From Myrica gale (lineage: Eukaryota; Streptophyta; Magnoliopsida; Fagales; Myricaceae): a stretch of 64,000 nucleotides of DNA. Shown one piece after another: positions 48,719 through 60,949 of this stretch. Within the stretch, counting starts at the first letter, position 1, and each line of letters begins with the position of its first letter. The notes beneath the pieces are model-generated. The model ran no database searches and had not been told where the DNA came from. It saw nothing but the letters and a program-made list of their open reading frames with translations. The position numbers and the translations under genes are program-made. The stretch lies in assembly GCA_963930655.1 (NCBI GenBank), contig OZ005621.1, forward strand, positions 3,335,001 through 3,399,000, given 5' to 3'.

Positions 48719-49852
48719 CTTTGGAATCTGCTGTATGTTACGCCGTGATAGAAATTCAAGCAAGGACACAACACTCTCTCATATAACTGTCCCAAAGGGT
48801 ACTTTGCCCTACATAGATCCTGAGTTCCTTGAAACAGGGGTGCTTACTAGGAAAGCAGATGTTTACCCTTTTGGACTCATTGTATTACAATTGTTGACTA
48901 GCAGATCCGCCTTCTCAATTGCAAATGAAGTGAAATATGCTGTACATACTGGAAATTTGAAAGCACTCTTGGATCCTTCGGCTGGAGACTGGCCAGTCGA
49001 CCTTGCTCAGAAGTTGGCTCTCTTGGGTTTGAGACGTTGTGACAGGAACCGAATGAGCCGGCCAGACCTTGGGTCAGATGTATTGAAGGTACTTGAATGA
49101 ATGGGAGCTTCATATGGAGCCTCATCCTCATCCCAGTTTGGTTTCTAAGATCAATATTGCCTACAGATTATTTAGTCCTCAATATGTCTTTCCCAATTCC
49201 GATTTGAGTAGGATACCTATTGAGTGATTTTTTCTTTTATCTTTTTTGGAACTTTTATCTCATATCGTGACATAAGGAAGCAGTTCTTATTGTAGTTAAA
49301 ATTTTGTTACGTGAATTCCTCTTTTTTGGCTTCTCTCTCTCTCTCTCACACCTACTTCTTCCTCAAATCGTCTCTCGGTCACCACCTCCTTCACTCCCCC
49401 CCTCCCCCCTCTTGTAGAACCTACACAAAGTCTATTAAAACGATTTGCATCAACTACAGGGAACTGAATTTCTTCCAACTTCTGGATGGGACAGCCTGAG
49501 ATTTTCGGCAATTTGAATTCGAATTTGTATTCTGTACTGGAACGAGAAACTCATATCTTCTTTTTTTGGCTTGGCGATCGAGAAACTCATATCATTAAGC
49601 TACGAAAACGATGCAAGTGCCATCTTCCTTAACACTTTCGTGTGGCTCCACCTATAGTTTTCAAGGGATAGAGCTCCAGAGCTTTTCAGTTCTTTATCGA
49701 GAAAGTCTCTACCTTTTAACTCGATTCAGAGTATCTTATGTATCTCTAGGATGCTTTACTATTGTGTGTTTGTTTTTTTTGTAATCAAGACAACTGGTTC
49801 CTCATTTGTACTCAAAAGATACATCATCAAGGGGATCAACTCCTGCAAATAA

Positions 49853-50320
49853 TCAGTTCAAGTCAGTTTGTTCAAGTACATAGGGAGAGCCTCCTGAAAT
49901 AAATTCAAAGGCGGCCCAACGAGAGAGACAATGCACAGCATTTTTTGCACCCCTCTTGGTGTGCTGACACTTCCAAAAAATTAACTTTGGCAGAGCCCGA
50001 ATATTATGAATGATATTGTGGACACGCCAGTCGATCATCCATGGGAATTCCTTGCTATCATCAATCACTGAGAGCGAGTCACCCTCCACAATCACTGAAA
50101 CCTCTCTTCAGCGCCTCCTCAATGCCCAGCTTGATTGCTTCAGCCTCACCTGCCCAAAACTTCAGACCCTGCTTCACGGCCCACTACGGCATGCAACCAC
50201 GCCCGTTGTTATCTCCAAAGATAGCTGCTGTTGCTGAAAAATCCTGCCGAATAGCAGCATCTACATCGACTTTTATAAGGTTTAGAGGTGGTGGGCGCCA
50301 AGAGCTGGCTTGAAGATCTG
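49853..50320 (-). pseudogene. Plant RNase H-like (RVT_3) domain pseudogene
   Basis: On the minus strand, WRPPPLNLIKVDVDAAI and DFSATAAIFGDNNGRG are followed, after a stop and a frame change, by AEAIKLGIEEALKRGF. After a further frame change comes IVEGDSLSVIDDSKEFPWMI and CLSRWAAFEF. This is the layout of RNase H-like domains left by non-LTR retrotransposons and their relatives in plants. At least one stop and frame shifts make it non-functional. Further upstream (to about 50420) similarity fades. Confidence 0.72.
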
Positions 50321-52408
50321 TAGCCTTACTCCTCCATGCCTAGAATGCTCACAGCTGACTTTGCAGACCCTTCTTGCCAACTCCAGTGGTACCTCCCTCT
50401 CGTCAATCATTAGGTACATTTGGTCAGCTAATTCAAACATTTACACGGATCGAAAAATTACAGAAGATTCCAATCTCAAAAACCTTCCATAGATATAGGG
50501 CCGAAGACAGGTGAGCCCAATTCAGGAAGGCCCATGCAACCCTCGATGAAAGAGGCTTACGCCATGCGGCTGTAATAGCCGCAGTTGAGGCATAACTAAA
50601 TTACAAATTTCCCCATGTTCGGAAGCGGAGGATCCCAATTAATCCGGGCCATTCTGGTCAATCGCAGTCGACAACTAAAAATCACGTCTCAACAACTTTT
50701 GGACCCATCAGCAATTTCAGTAATAATCGGGTTCGAATTTAAATATGCTAGCTTGATGGTAAGAATATATTGCTGTCATAATTAATAACATTTTGAAGTC
50801 GCCTGCTTAACGGAGAGTACCGTTGGTGAGATGGTCCATGTTGACCCTAAGATGACGTCGTGACTCGTCCGTCCTTGTTTTTTTTTTCGTAATATAATGT
50901 GTATATATATCATATTTCCAACTTGATTCCTTAAATAATTAATTCCTTAACTAACATTGAAATATTAAGTATATGGAGGTTATACATTTTGATTCCTCTA
51001 CCTCTGGTGGTTGGATCTTATGGTCAAGTAACATGGAAAAAGTTTAGGTTCTAAAGTTTAAGTACTAATAGTTTTAATAAGAGTTTTAATGTTGTCAACA
51101 CATTAATAAATTACATCAATAATTCATATTGCATTAAATAATATATTAATAGCTCAATCTTTTTTTTAGCTGCACTATTCATGCATTGACTAGGGGTTGT
51201 TTGTTTACCAAAATTTTAGGTCTAAAATTTTGAAATTTATTAGAATTTGTAAAAAGTTTAAAGTGCATATGTAAAAATTGAAAATTTTGAAGTGCGTTTA
51301 TTTTGTCCAAAATTTTAGGCAAAAAACAACCTCTTATTCTATCTATATCATTCATGATGGAAATAGAGTGAAATGTTAAGTTAGATTTCTAAAATTGTCA
51401 CCATTCTCAAAATCTTAAACAGATTGAAAGATGAATACGTTATTATTTGAATTATATTTGTTAATGGTTAGACAGTAAACCCCCAAATTACTATAATTTG
51501 CAGGTTATAGTGGTATGGTCTCTTGTTAGGAAACAATGTATTATTGGCTTGCGCAAGCTGTCTATAGAACATTAGTTGTTCGTTCCGAAATCTGAATTGA
51601 CAGAAGGAAGTTTCGTAACATATATATTATATATTTTCTCTTGTCTCCATCTTTCTCCCTAACTTTGGATTTTCCCGGGATCAACCAAAATAGGCATGGA
51701 AAAATTGCCACCATATATTACCTACACAAGAATTTGCAAGTTGTGTGCATAAATATTATTTGTCACTGGGGTTGAGTAGATCAACCGTTGGTGCCGATTT
51801 TACCGTTATCGGCATCGGCACGGGAAACCGCCAAACGGTTAACAGGTGAAGTCAGTAGTGCTTCATCGTTATCATTTTTTTAAATACAATAGAAAATGAC
51901 GTCTTTTTTTGCATAAGAACAATCGAGGGTCTCTCTCCCTTTCTTGTTGTCGTCACCGTCGCTCGTGAGCTGATTGTTATTGTGTAATCAAAACCGGTAA
52001 AGCCGCCACGAGTAAAGATCGATTTGTAGTCAAATGGTGCCAGTTGAAAATTTTCTTCACTGTGATTGATGGTGTCCGTATCTGTTGTGGCCAAACCAGA
52101 ACCTTACATGTGTTATACCTGTCATAAAATTAATTATTTGATTATTAAATTTCAAAATTTTATCGTTATTATAAAATTTTATTTCTATTTACTTTTTCAA
52201 CAATTTTTTCAATTTTTTACCAACTTTTTTACTCTATCCTAACTTTTTCAACAACTCTTCTACTCAAAATTTTAACTACCAAACAATTTTAACAAAATTT
52301 TGTTTCCAAACGCTATATAAACGGTGCTACTAACTATTAAGAAAACACATAAGTAATTATATTATATTATATAAATCACATAAGCCAAATAAAAAAATGA
52401 TAAATAAA
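50321..52408. other. Intergenic DNA with repeat relics
   Basis: It contains a family 3 MITE relic (51195-51330) and a solo-LTR relic related to the TRIM at 13.5-13.9 kb (51396-51465; tattatttgaattatatttg shared). Otherwise AT-rich without recognised genes. Confidence 0.5.
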
Positions 52409-52922
52409 GGGGTAAAATCATAGTTAGCCCTTTATGTGTGGGCAAAAATTAAGTTGATACACTTATCTTTCAATCCAATAATTTGAGACCCATAACTTTC
52501 AAAACCTATCAATCTTCGCCCCCGTCTAAATTAGACATTAAATCAGACGGAAAAGCATGAAAAATGACCAAAATGCCCATCCAAAATAAAATTACTAAAA
52601 AAATTAAAAATATAAAATGATATTTTTAAAAAAATTAATATTTTTAAAAAAATTAATATTTTTTAAATAAACTATATTGAAACTATATTTCAATAATTTA
52701 TTTATTTTAATTTATTTCTTAATTTTTTTTAAAAAAAGTTAGCCTTGGAGGGGCATTTCGGTCATTTTGCATGAATTTTGTCGGACTTAACGTCTGATTT
52801 AGACGGGGGGCGAAGATTGATATTTTTTTAAAAGTTATGGGTCTCAAATTGTTGGATTGAAAAATAAGGATAACAACTTGATTTTTGCCCAAATATAGGG
52901 GGGCTAACTATGAGTTTACCCC
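52409..52922. repeat. Inverted-repeat element with 9-bp target duplication
   Basis: The left end ggggtaaaatcatagttag is mirrored by the right end ctaactatgagtttacccc. Arms stay complementary for about 140 bp (tttgagacccataactttc; cgcccccgtctaaat against atttagacggggggcg). The flanking 9-mers ataaataaa at 52400-52408 and 52923-52931 are identical. Non-coding; MULE-like by TIR length and duplication size, although the A/T-rich 9-mer weakens that inference. Confidence 0.75.
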
Positions 52923-53064
52923 ATAAATAAAAGGAAAAAAAATCACTTTACTTTTTCAAACTACTAAGGTAACATTAAAACTAGTACATTTGACGAGTTG
53001 ACCGTTTCTCATGCCTCTTTGTCACCATGCTGGAAAAAGAACGATACCATGTTTGACTAACATA

Positions 53065-53243
53065 GGCTGCGTTCACTTACAAAATTTTACCAAAATATTA
53101 TCTCACTCCTAATAAAATAATCCAATATAATCTCTCTCTCTCCCATCAAAAAATATAAAAAATTACCTCTCTCTTCACCTTTTCACTAAACTCAATACCA
53201 ACACATATTCTCATACCAAAAATATTACAATACAAACACAACC
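53065..53243. repeat. MITE-like element (family 4, opposite orientation)
   Basis: It runs from ggctgcgttcacttacaaaa to ttacaatacaaacacaacc and contains cttcaccttttcactaaact. Same family as 54766-54960. Confidence 0.55.
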
Positions 53244-53252
53244 ATAGAAACT

Positions 53253-54635
53253 AGAGGAAAATACACTTTCCACCCACAAACTATCGGGGTAGTGACACAT
53301 TGCATCTCAAACTACTATCTTTAAGACATTGCACACTCAAACTACCAATGTTAGACACTTTGCACCCTAAACTACTCAATTTGACACATTACACCCTCCA
53401 ACTACTAATATTAAACATTTTGCACCCTCCATTTGACAATAATACCCTTGAGAAATTAATGAATTAACAACAATATCTTCAATATACGCAAAATGGGTCA
53501 AGAACATTATCGTCATTTTAGTCTAAAATTTTGACAAATGGTGCAAAGTGTAAAAAATTAGTAGTTATAAATATGGGTGTACAATTTTGGGCTAAAACCG
53601 ACCGGGCCGACCCAATCCGGCCCGAAACCGACTGAGCCGGCCTGTTTTGGGCCAGCCCAGTTTGGCTGTCGGCCCAAAATTATCCAGAACCAACAGGGTC
53701 GGTTCGGCCCACGGTTCTGATTATCCAAAACCGTAGGCCAAACTGAACCAAAGGTATAATTGAAATTTCTCCTTTTTTAATATGAAAGCCCAAAACCCTT
53801 TCTATTTAGGTCAAGCCCAAACAAAAACAATTTGTTCCAGCCCACTCATTCTCTGACCCACGTCAAATTCAAGTTGGACCCAATGAAACAAATTTTGAAT
53901 CGAAACATAAATGGGCCCTCCAGTCACCCTCAACCCTTTGACGTAATTTCTTTTCTTTCCCAGTTTTTCCCCGACGCCCCCCATCTCCTTCACATATCTG
54001 AGTTCACCCCTTTCTCAAAATTGAAACCCCACCGCCCCACACCCTTGCCGACGTCTTCTCCCCCTCTCTCTTTCTCACGCCCCCTCTCTTTCTCTCACGA
54101 CTCGCGCTGTGTCGACACTGGATGCGAGGTCTGCATGACTGAGTCCTAGACTCTTCACTTCCCTTGCTCCTGTGCAACTTTTGCTCGGTTAGCCAAAGAC
54201 GTTTCTCATTGAAAATGCCTATGGTGAAACTATATCCTCTTCCCCATTTCTCCTAGTGTTGAATGGATAATGCATGTCATGCTGACTTTGGCTTATTTTT
54301 CCTGTTCCTCTGCTATGATTTTTTTTTCACCTCGGTGTACAGTCGGGCAGAAGAGCGAATAAACTAGATGAGAGGGAGAATTATGGAAGGCTCAAACCAA
54401 TCAAACCGGGCGACCCTCAAACCTGGTCGGCCCGGTCGGTTCTCCCAACCGGCGGTTCGACCGTCGATTGAGAATTTATTAGAACTGAACTCGGTTCGGC
54501 CCACGATTTGGGCTCAAAATCAAATCGACTGGTCGGTTTTCAGTCTTAGTTAGAAAGTGTAATAGATCGTTTAGGGATAAAGTGTAAAAATTACGATAAT
54601 TTAACAGTAAAAATATATTTTTCCTCTGTAAACTA
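53253..54635. repeat. Nested inverted-repeat region
   Basis: Outer ends are loosely complementary (agaggaaaatacac against atatatttttcctct). Inside, a GC-rich tract at about 53594-53620 (accgaccgggccgaccca) is the complement of one near 54420-54440 (tggtcggcccggtcggtt). The 0.6-kb centre (53770-54350) has no recognised gene. Confidence 0.45.
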
Positions 54636-54765
54636 TTGTTTTCAAGTTGCGATCTCCTGTGGCGCTTAAAGCAAACCAGCTGTACCTTTTAAACTTGACC
54701 CATCAAAGAATCCCGTTGGAATCCCGTCGGTTTTCTGGGTTTTGTAAGCTTATCGAAGACGACTG

Positions 54766-54960
54766 AGGTTATGTCTGTAACGTAAAAATTTTGGTACTGA
54801 GTTCAGTGAAGGTATTGGGTTTAGTGAAAAAGTGAAAAGAGGTAATTTTTTATATTTTGTATAGTGAAAAGTTATGATTTGATAAGAGAGAGATTATATT
54901 GTAGTATTTTATTGTGAGTGGGTGAAAAATTTTGTAAAATTTTTAATGCAAACACAACCT
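54766..54960. repeat. MITE-like element (family 4)
   Basis: Order 'ggttatgtctgtaac … gtttagtgaaaaagtgaaaag … gagagattatattgtag … gcaaacacaacct', closely matching 41240-41433. A second, more diverged relative follows at 55020-55200. Confidence 0.6.
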
Positions 54961-55288
54961 GACTCGATCTTAACAAATTATGCCAGAAGCCAAAAGTGGA
55001 AGGTAGTTTCCGTTGTAATTGAGTGTTAAAATTTTGGGAGGTTAAAAGTTTAGGATATTGAATTTGATGAAAAGTGAAGAGAGATGATTTTTAATATTTA
55101 TTATAGTGAAAAGTAATGATGTGATGGGGAGAGAAATTATATAATTTTTTATTGTGATAAAATTATAGGAAGGGTAAAATTTTACAATACAAACACACTT
55201 GTTGACTCAAACTTTAAGATCAATTTTGGAAACATCGTTGGGACAAACACGTCACACTTTCACGCTTACAACTCGTTCATTTCTAGGG

Positions 55289-55447
55289 GTATGTTTGTTT
55301 ATCGAAATTTTAGGAAATATTCCTAAAATTTTAAGAATCTTTTTAATGTTGAAATTTTTTGAAATTTGTGAAAAATTTGAAAAGTATGTAAAAGTTAAAA
55401 ATTTTGAAGTATGTTTGGTTAAAATTTTTGGACAAACAAACATGCCC
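55289..55447. repeat. MITE (family 3) with terminal inverted repeats
   Basis: The left end gggtatgtttgttt mirrors the right end aaacaaacatgccc. It is A/T-rich with no coding capacity, and is the best preserved copy of family 3. Confidence 0.65.
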
Positions 55448-55907
55448 TCTTCAAACTTTGGTTGTAAACTTCTGGAACAGTGAGATGATATTTTACTACT
55501 CTTTTTTTTTTCTTTCTTTCTGAGAGGATATTTTCGCTGGAAACGGAACGCACTACTGTTATCCTGGGTTATGTTCGTGTTGAGTAAAAATGTAGGATTT
55601 TAGAGAAGTTGTGAATTTTTATGTTAAATAGTGTATTATTGGTGTTTGTGTAAAGTGGAGAGAGAAATGATTTGATATAATTGTTTAATAAAAAAATATT
55701 ATAGTTATGTGAAAAAGTATAGAGAGAGAAAATTTATGTTGAATAAAAAATTAAAAAATTGTTGGAGATTGTGTAAAATGTATTAGTGTTTGTGTTTGAA
55801 TTTTAAATATGTTCGGTGGTAGATTTGTGAATATAGTTAGAATCCTGACAAAAATATGAAAACGAACATATCCTGTATTCCTTTCTATTATTTACAATTT
55901 TGAAGTA

Positions 55908-55998
55908 GTCAACTCCCGCCAACTCACGGGTCCGTGCTAAGCTTGCTAGCTTACGCCTATTTATACGCAGGAGACTGGAGAGTCCAGACAAGCAATCC
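55908..55998 (+). promoter_or_regulatory. Conserved upstream boxes 1 and 2, unit F
   Basis: Box 1 (gtcaactcccgccaactcac then gggtccgtgc, 55908-55937) and box 2 (gtccagacaagcaatcc, 55982-55998) lie about 360-450 bp before the start codon, as in unit D. Confidence 0.5.
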
Positions 55999-56359
55999 CA
56001 TTTACTTCCAAGAATAATAATAGTCAGACATTATCGTACAGAACACACAGACGTTACTGTTTGAACGAACGCATACTTTTACCGGTTCATCCCTTATATA
56101 TTATTTGTTTTTTTCCGGGAATTTCTTTTTCAGATTCTCTTCAGAAAGTGAAAGGCGGTGATAAGCCATTTTTATAAAGTTTGACTTCTGATGAATAAGC
56201 GTCCGAAGGAAACCAACATCTAACGATGAGGTTTTTGAGGTTTTGGTTTTCCAGACATGTTATCGGTGGCGGTGATATGTGAGACATCGTGACAACAATT
56301 TACACAACCAGTTGATTATATAATATCAAACTCTTTAGCGTATTGGTGCTTGAGGAAGT

Positions 56360-59300
56360 ATGGGAAGTCGACATGGGGCTTCAGAGGATACGGTGGCCCG
56401 GGGGATTGAGGACATGATCTACGTTGCTGTGGGGAAAGAAGTGAAAGAGTGCAAATCAATTCTGATATGGGCTTTACAGAACTCTGGAGGAAAGAGGATT
56501 TGCATCCTTCACGTTCATCAGCCTGCGAAGCTCATCAGCCTTCCTTGTAAGTCACCGATGCATATATTGTAGACTTTTCTATGCTTTATGGCTTCTTGGA
56601 GATGTTCTTCGTTGACTTCAGTTTTGTTTAGCTCCAGACAAACTTTGATTCATCTCTTGATTATCGTGTTGATTCCCCAGGTGCTTCTAAATTGTTCTGA
56701 GAAGAGAGAGGATTTCCAACTAGACTTGTGGAACTTTGATTTCTCTTTATTATCCGAAGGTGTGATTTGTTTGATTTTTTCGTCTTGATTTTCAGTGGGC
56801 GGAAAAGTTCTGGCAAGCACTCTGAAGGAAAATATAGTACGGGAACACAGGACCGCTGAAAGGCTAAAAATGGATGAGATCCTGGACGAATACCTTCTTC
56901 TCTGTCGCCGAATGGGGGTATAAACCCATGTTCTGTCTCTTTTAGCACATTTTGTCCTTATTTCTATTTCTTTTCTTTGTAAAGAGCTTGTTTTCTGGAG
57001 CAGAAGTCATGAAAAAATCTATCTTTGGCCGTATCTCGGTCTTGTTCTCCCTTCTTTTCGTTTTGCCTGGCACCTAAAAGTTGTTCAGTTCTAGCCATTA
57101 AAGTTTAATATTTAACAGGGCACCAGCAAAATGTGCAAAAATTCACACCGTAGCCCATATGAATAACATGTTATTTTACTTATTAGTTTTTAATATCGAA
57201 ATGGTTGTGTATAACATCCTAGTACCTTAAAGTTCCAAAGTTTGAGAATGACAGTAAACAAGTCCTCTGGAGAGCTTTTTTTGAGAAGTTGGGTTGGAAC
57301 AGATGTTGCATATTCTGATTTATTTTGGCATATCGGTTTTCTAAATCTAGGTACGGGGAGAGAAATTACCAATTGAAATGGACTGCATTGAGAAGGGAAT
57401 TGTAGAACTCATTTCTCAGCATGGGATCAGGAAGCTTGTTATGGGAGCAGCAGCAGAGAAGTCCTATAAGAGGTACCAATTAGCCATAGCAGAACACTTC
57501 CCACATCATCATTTTATCATGTATTGTCCTTGGCATATCCACTGTGGATAGCTAATGGCAATAGAGCAATTATATAATCCCATAAATTTGCTTGTCTACA
57601 GTTCAGTTAAAAATACACAACTTGGAATCCGAAGAACAGTGGCAAATGACAATGAATGGATAGGTTCCAGTTAGGTAGTCAATTAAATTCTTTACAGATA
57701 AAAACTACGATCTCAAATCTGCATCCCCATTTGCTGTACTCCTGGGTTAAATCAATTATGCTAAAGTAGCTTATGTTTTAGTCCCTTTTTCTGGGGGGGT
57801 TTATTGTTCCCATTTCCTTCCTGATTGTGGAGAGCTCCAAATATCTATATAAAAGCAATTTAACATCACTCAACGGTGTAAATAAGTGTATTAGTACTTG
57901 TACATTCACCTTTCAATTGAGATTGATTACTACTGCTCGTCATTGCAGAAACTTGACGGAGATCAGGTCTAGTAAAGCTAAATATGTGTGCGAACAAGCA
58001 CCTCCCTTCTGTTGCGTACAATTTATCTACAAAGGCCACCTCATTTTCACCAGGTTTGCCACAGAAATTTTTTTGTTTTATATTTTCCTTTTCGTAAGAC
58101 GAGGTACTAATTATGTCCACAGAATATAGAACTTAGGATAGAGATTCCTAGTAATCACCCTATAATACACTGCCACACTGCTGCAATAAAGCATTTGAAG
58201 AAAAATGAAAAGGACTAAAAGCTTGGTTCAATCCAATAGCCTCAAGCCAATGAGCCATGAGAATGGCAGACTAAAGCAAGGCACTCTTGTGGGCGCTCAG
58301 GAACACTCTTCGAGGTTAGGCTGCCTTGACATAGAAGTTTCTTAAATGGCAAACACGCTCTTTTTCTTGACATATAATTATCCTATACATTTATATCCCT
58401 AAAGGAGAAAGCTTCTAAAGCTTTTCAACACTTTATGCTTCTCATGTCTACAGAATGCTTGATACTGTTGGAATACTGGTATTGTCACTTTGATTTGCTG
58501 ATTGCTGCTAACACTCGTGTGAAGACAACTCAAAACCTCTTGTATGTCTTAATCCTGTTATTAATGTGAGTAAAATATCAAACTAGGGAAGCAACTGGAG
58601 ACACTGATATTGGACAATCAAACGTCGTACGGTCTGTTACTTGGGGACACAATTGGGAGAGCACTGCAATATGGCGGCCAGACTACTTGCTGGCACGATC
58701 TGCAACGCTGGGGCACACTAGTGGGAGTAGGATCTTGGGCATTCCTTCACTGGAAGGCGCTGGAGAGCTTTCATCTCTGATGAACAGATTGGATGCACAG
58801 AGTTATGAGGAGCGGGATGACTCATCAAGGAGTGCTCCAGGCTTGGATTGCTCAACAAGCTCTAAAGCACTCTATCCCGCCGTGGGTTATTCAAGAAGCT
58901 CTTCTACTGCGGAGGTCGCATCTGCACCACCTCTACAGGAAAGTCCGATGTTGAATTCTATTGCAAGCAGCATATCCACATGCTCTTCTCAGGGAGCTCT
59001 CAGCGTTGCTGTATGTACTGGTTCATGTGATTATGAAGCATGTGGACATTTTTTGAGTTCTAATTAAGGTTAAACTGTGGAGTATGCACATATAAGAAAC
59101 ATTTTGCCTCTGTTTAGAAATTCGTCTGAATTTAGTACTGACCAAACAAATGGAAAAGGGTTAAAAAATTCAAACTTTTTGTGGATCCAATCAGGACGGA
59201 AGTTTAGATTGTTCTTTTTATGAGCAACTGGAACAAGCGATGGAGGAGGCTGGAAAAGAGACGCTTCGGCGTCAGAAAGCAGAAAAAGAGATGATCGAGG

Positions 59301-60817
59301 CTAGACGCAGGGTAAAAAACTTTGTTAGCTTTTTTCTTTTCTTTTTTTCTCCTAAGCAACACACGGCACGCTTTGCATGCAACAATCATATGCACTTGAA
59401 AAACAGACAAATCTAGACTTTAAAAGGTCCAAAATCTTATCCAAATTTCCAACTATCTGATCCACAGGCCCAAGAAGAGTTTCTACAAAAGATAGAAATT
59501 GAGGAAGGGCTGAGAAGAGAGAAAGAAGAACTTGAAAAGGTGAAGAAACATAAAGACCAGTTATGGGAAGAACTACGGGCTTGTCGAGAACGGGGAATAT
59601 CATTACAGAAACAAATGGGACTGTTAGAAACAGAGATGGATAAGTTGCAGATGGAACGTGATAATGCACTGAGAGAAACTGAAGAGCTGAGGAAAAAGCA
59701 AGAAGAGGACTTAAGTAGACAAATGCCTGAGTTCTCCGAGTTCTCGCTCTCTGAGATTGAAGAAGCGACTCGAGGCTTTGATGAGTCCCTGAAAATTGGA
59801 CAAGGAGGATATGGGAGCATTTATAAGGGTCTTCTGCGTCAAACTGAAGTTGCTATAAAGAGGCTAGAAGCTAAAGGTGACCAAGGAACCAAAGAATTCC
59901 AAACGGAGGTTTGCACTCTTTTGACACCACTTCAACTATACATTTATTGAACCATTGGATTAGTGCATTTAACAGGTTGTATACATTATCATAAAATGGA
60001 TTGATTACAGAGCTTTTGAAGATAATGTTAGCTTAAAATCTGCACTTGAAGAATGAAATTTGGCTGGATCAGAAGTTTGGCATTCTATTTCATTGTTTGA
60101 CTGTATGTATATCAGGTTCGTGTACTGAGCCAGCTGAGACATCCCAATCTTGTGAAACTTTATGGATATTGCCAGGAAGTGTTTGCTCTCGTCTATGAGC
60201 ATCTCCCAAATGGAAGCCTTGAAGATCGCCTCAGCTGCAAGGACGGCAGTCCTCCGCTGTCGTGGCAAACTCGAGTCCGAATTGCCGCAGATTTGTGCTC
60301 TGTCCTTGTGTATCTTCATTCCGGTGAACCTCACTGCATAGTACACGGTGATTTGAAACCCTCCAACATCCTCCTTGATGCCAACCTTGTGGCAAAACTC
60401 GGCGACTTTGGAATCAGCCGCATGTTAGGCCATGATAGAAATTTAAGCGACCAGACAACGCTCTCTCATATAACTGTAGCAAAGGGCACTTTAGCCTACA
60501 TAGATCCTGAATTCCTTCACACCGGCGAGCTTACTATAAAGTCGGATGTCTACTCCTTTGGGATCTTGATACTACAAATGTTCACCGGGAAACCACCCTT
60601 CTTGATAGCAAATGTGGTGAAAAAGGCCTTAGATGCCAGAAACTTGTTAACCGTCTTGGATTATTCTGCTGGAGAATGGCCCATTGTGCTTGCTCGGAAG
60701 TTGGTTTGCTTGGGATTGAGGTGCTGTGAAATTAACCGAACCAGCCGGCCAGACCTTGGGTCCGATGTTTTGGAGGTACTTCAGGCAGCGAGTGCTACAT
60801 GTGAAGCATCGTCTTAA
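56360..60817 (+). CDS. Array unit F: intact USP-coiled-coil-kinase (PUB33-type without U-box), 739 aa
   Basis: Exons 56360-56546, 56796-56917, 57351-57472, 57949-58053, 58587-59010, 59195-59311, 59468-59908 and 60116-60817 sum to 2220 nt with no internal stop. Domains: USP-like about 18-178 (IYVAVGKEVKECK, LHVHQPAKLI, KLVMGAAAEKSYKR); linker 179-320; coiled coil about 321-440; kinase about 455-730. Motifs: GQGGYG 470-475, VAIK lysine 490, HGD with Asp 585 (non-RD), DFG Asp 603, AYIDPEF. The protein ends at LQAASATCEASS and no U-box exon follows. Compared with D the linker is shorter and the C-lobe more diverged. An active cytosolic kinase is expected from the motifs; biological role unknown. 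Confidence 0.88.
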
Positions 60818-60949
60818 CACCCCCTTATCAGATCCTTGTCTTGTCCTTCGTATATATTGCTTATACTCCGTAAGCTTATTGTGTATACTTCGGCTTTTGG
60901 ATACGAACTCAAATGCATCACGATGTTTTCTACTCTCGATCGTTTCCAT

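Larger units (their letters stand above)
43635..49100 (+). pseudogene. Array unit E: USP-coiled-coil-kinase pseudogene
   Basis: Exon relics: 43635-43779, 44244-44365, 44805-44926, 45376-45479, 45790-46233, 46335-46449, 46708-47127, and 47686-47975 plus 48719-49100. Lesions: an in-frame loss of 14 codons in exon 1 removes the NLVWALQNSGG-type core of the USP fold; a TAA at 45407-45409 and a 1-bp loss in exon 4; a TGA soon after the start of exon 5; the donor side of exon 6 is 2 bp short; exon 7 is 7 codons shorter in the hinge before the kinase; and the kinase is split after KLSD by a 743-bp insertion. Kinase motifs on both sides are well kept (IVHGDLKPSNILLD; SDFGICCML; GTLPYIDPEF), so decay is recent. 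It ends at DVLKVLE. Confidence 0.85.

Noticed and set aside
53811..54149. Pro-rich plus-strand frame (105 codons) between GC-rich inverted repeats
   Set aside because: It is CT-rich low-complexity DNA inside a nested repeat, without recognisable motif.
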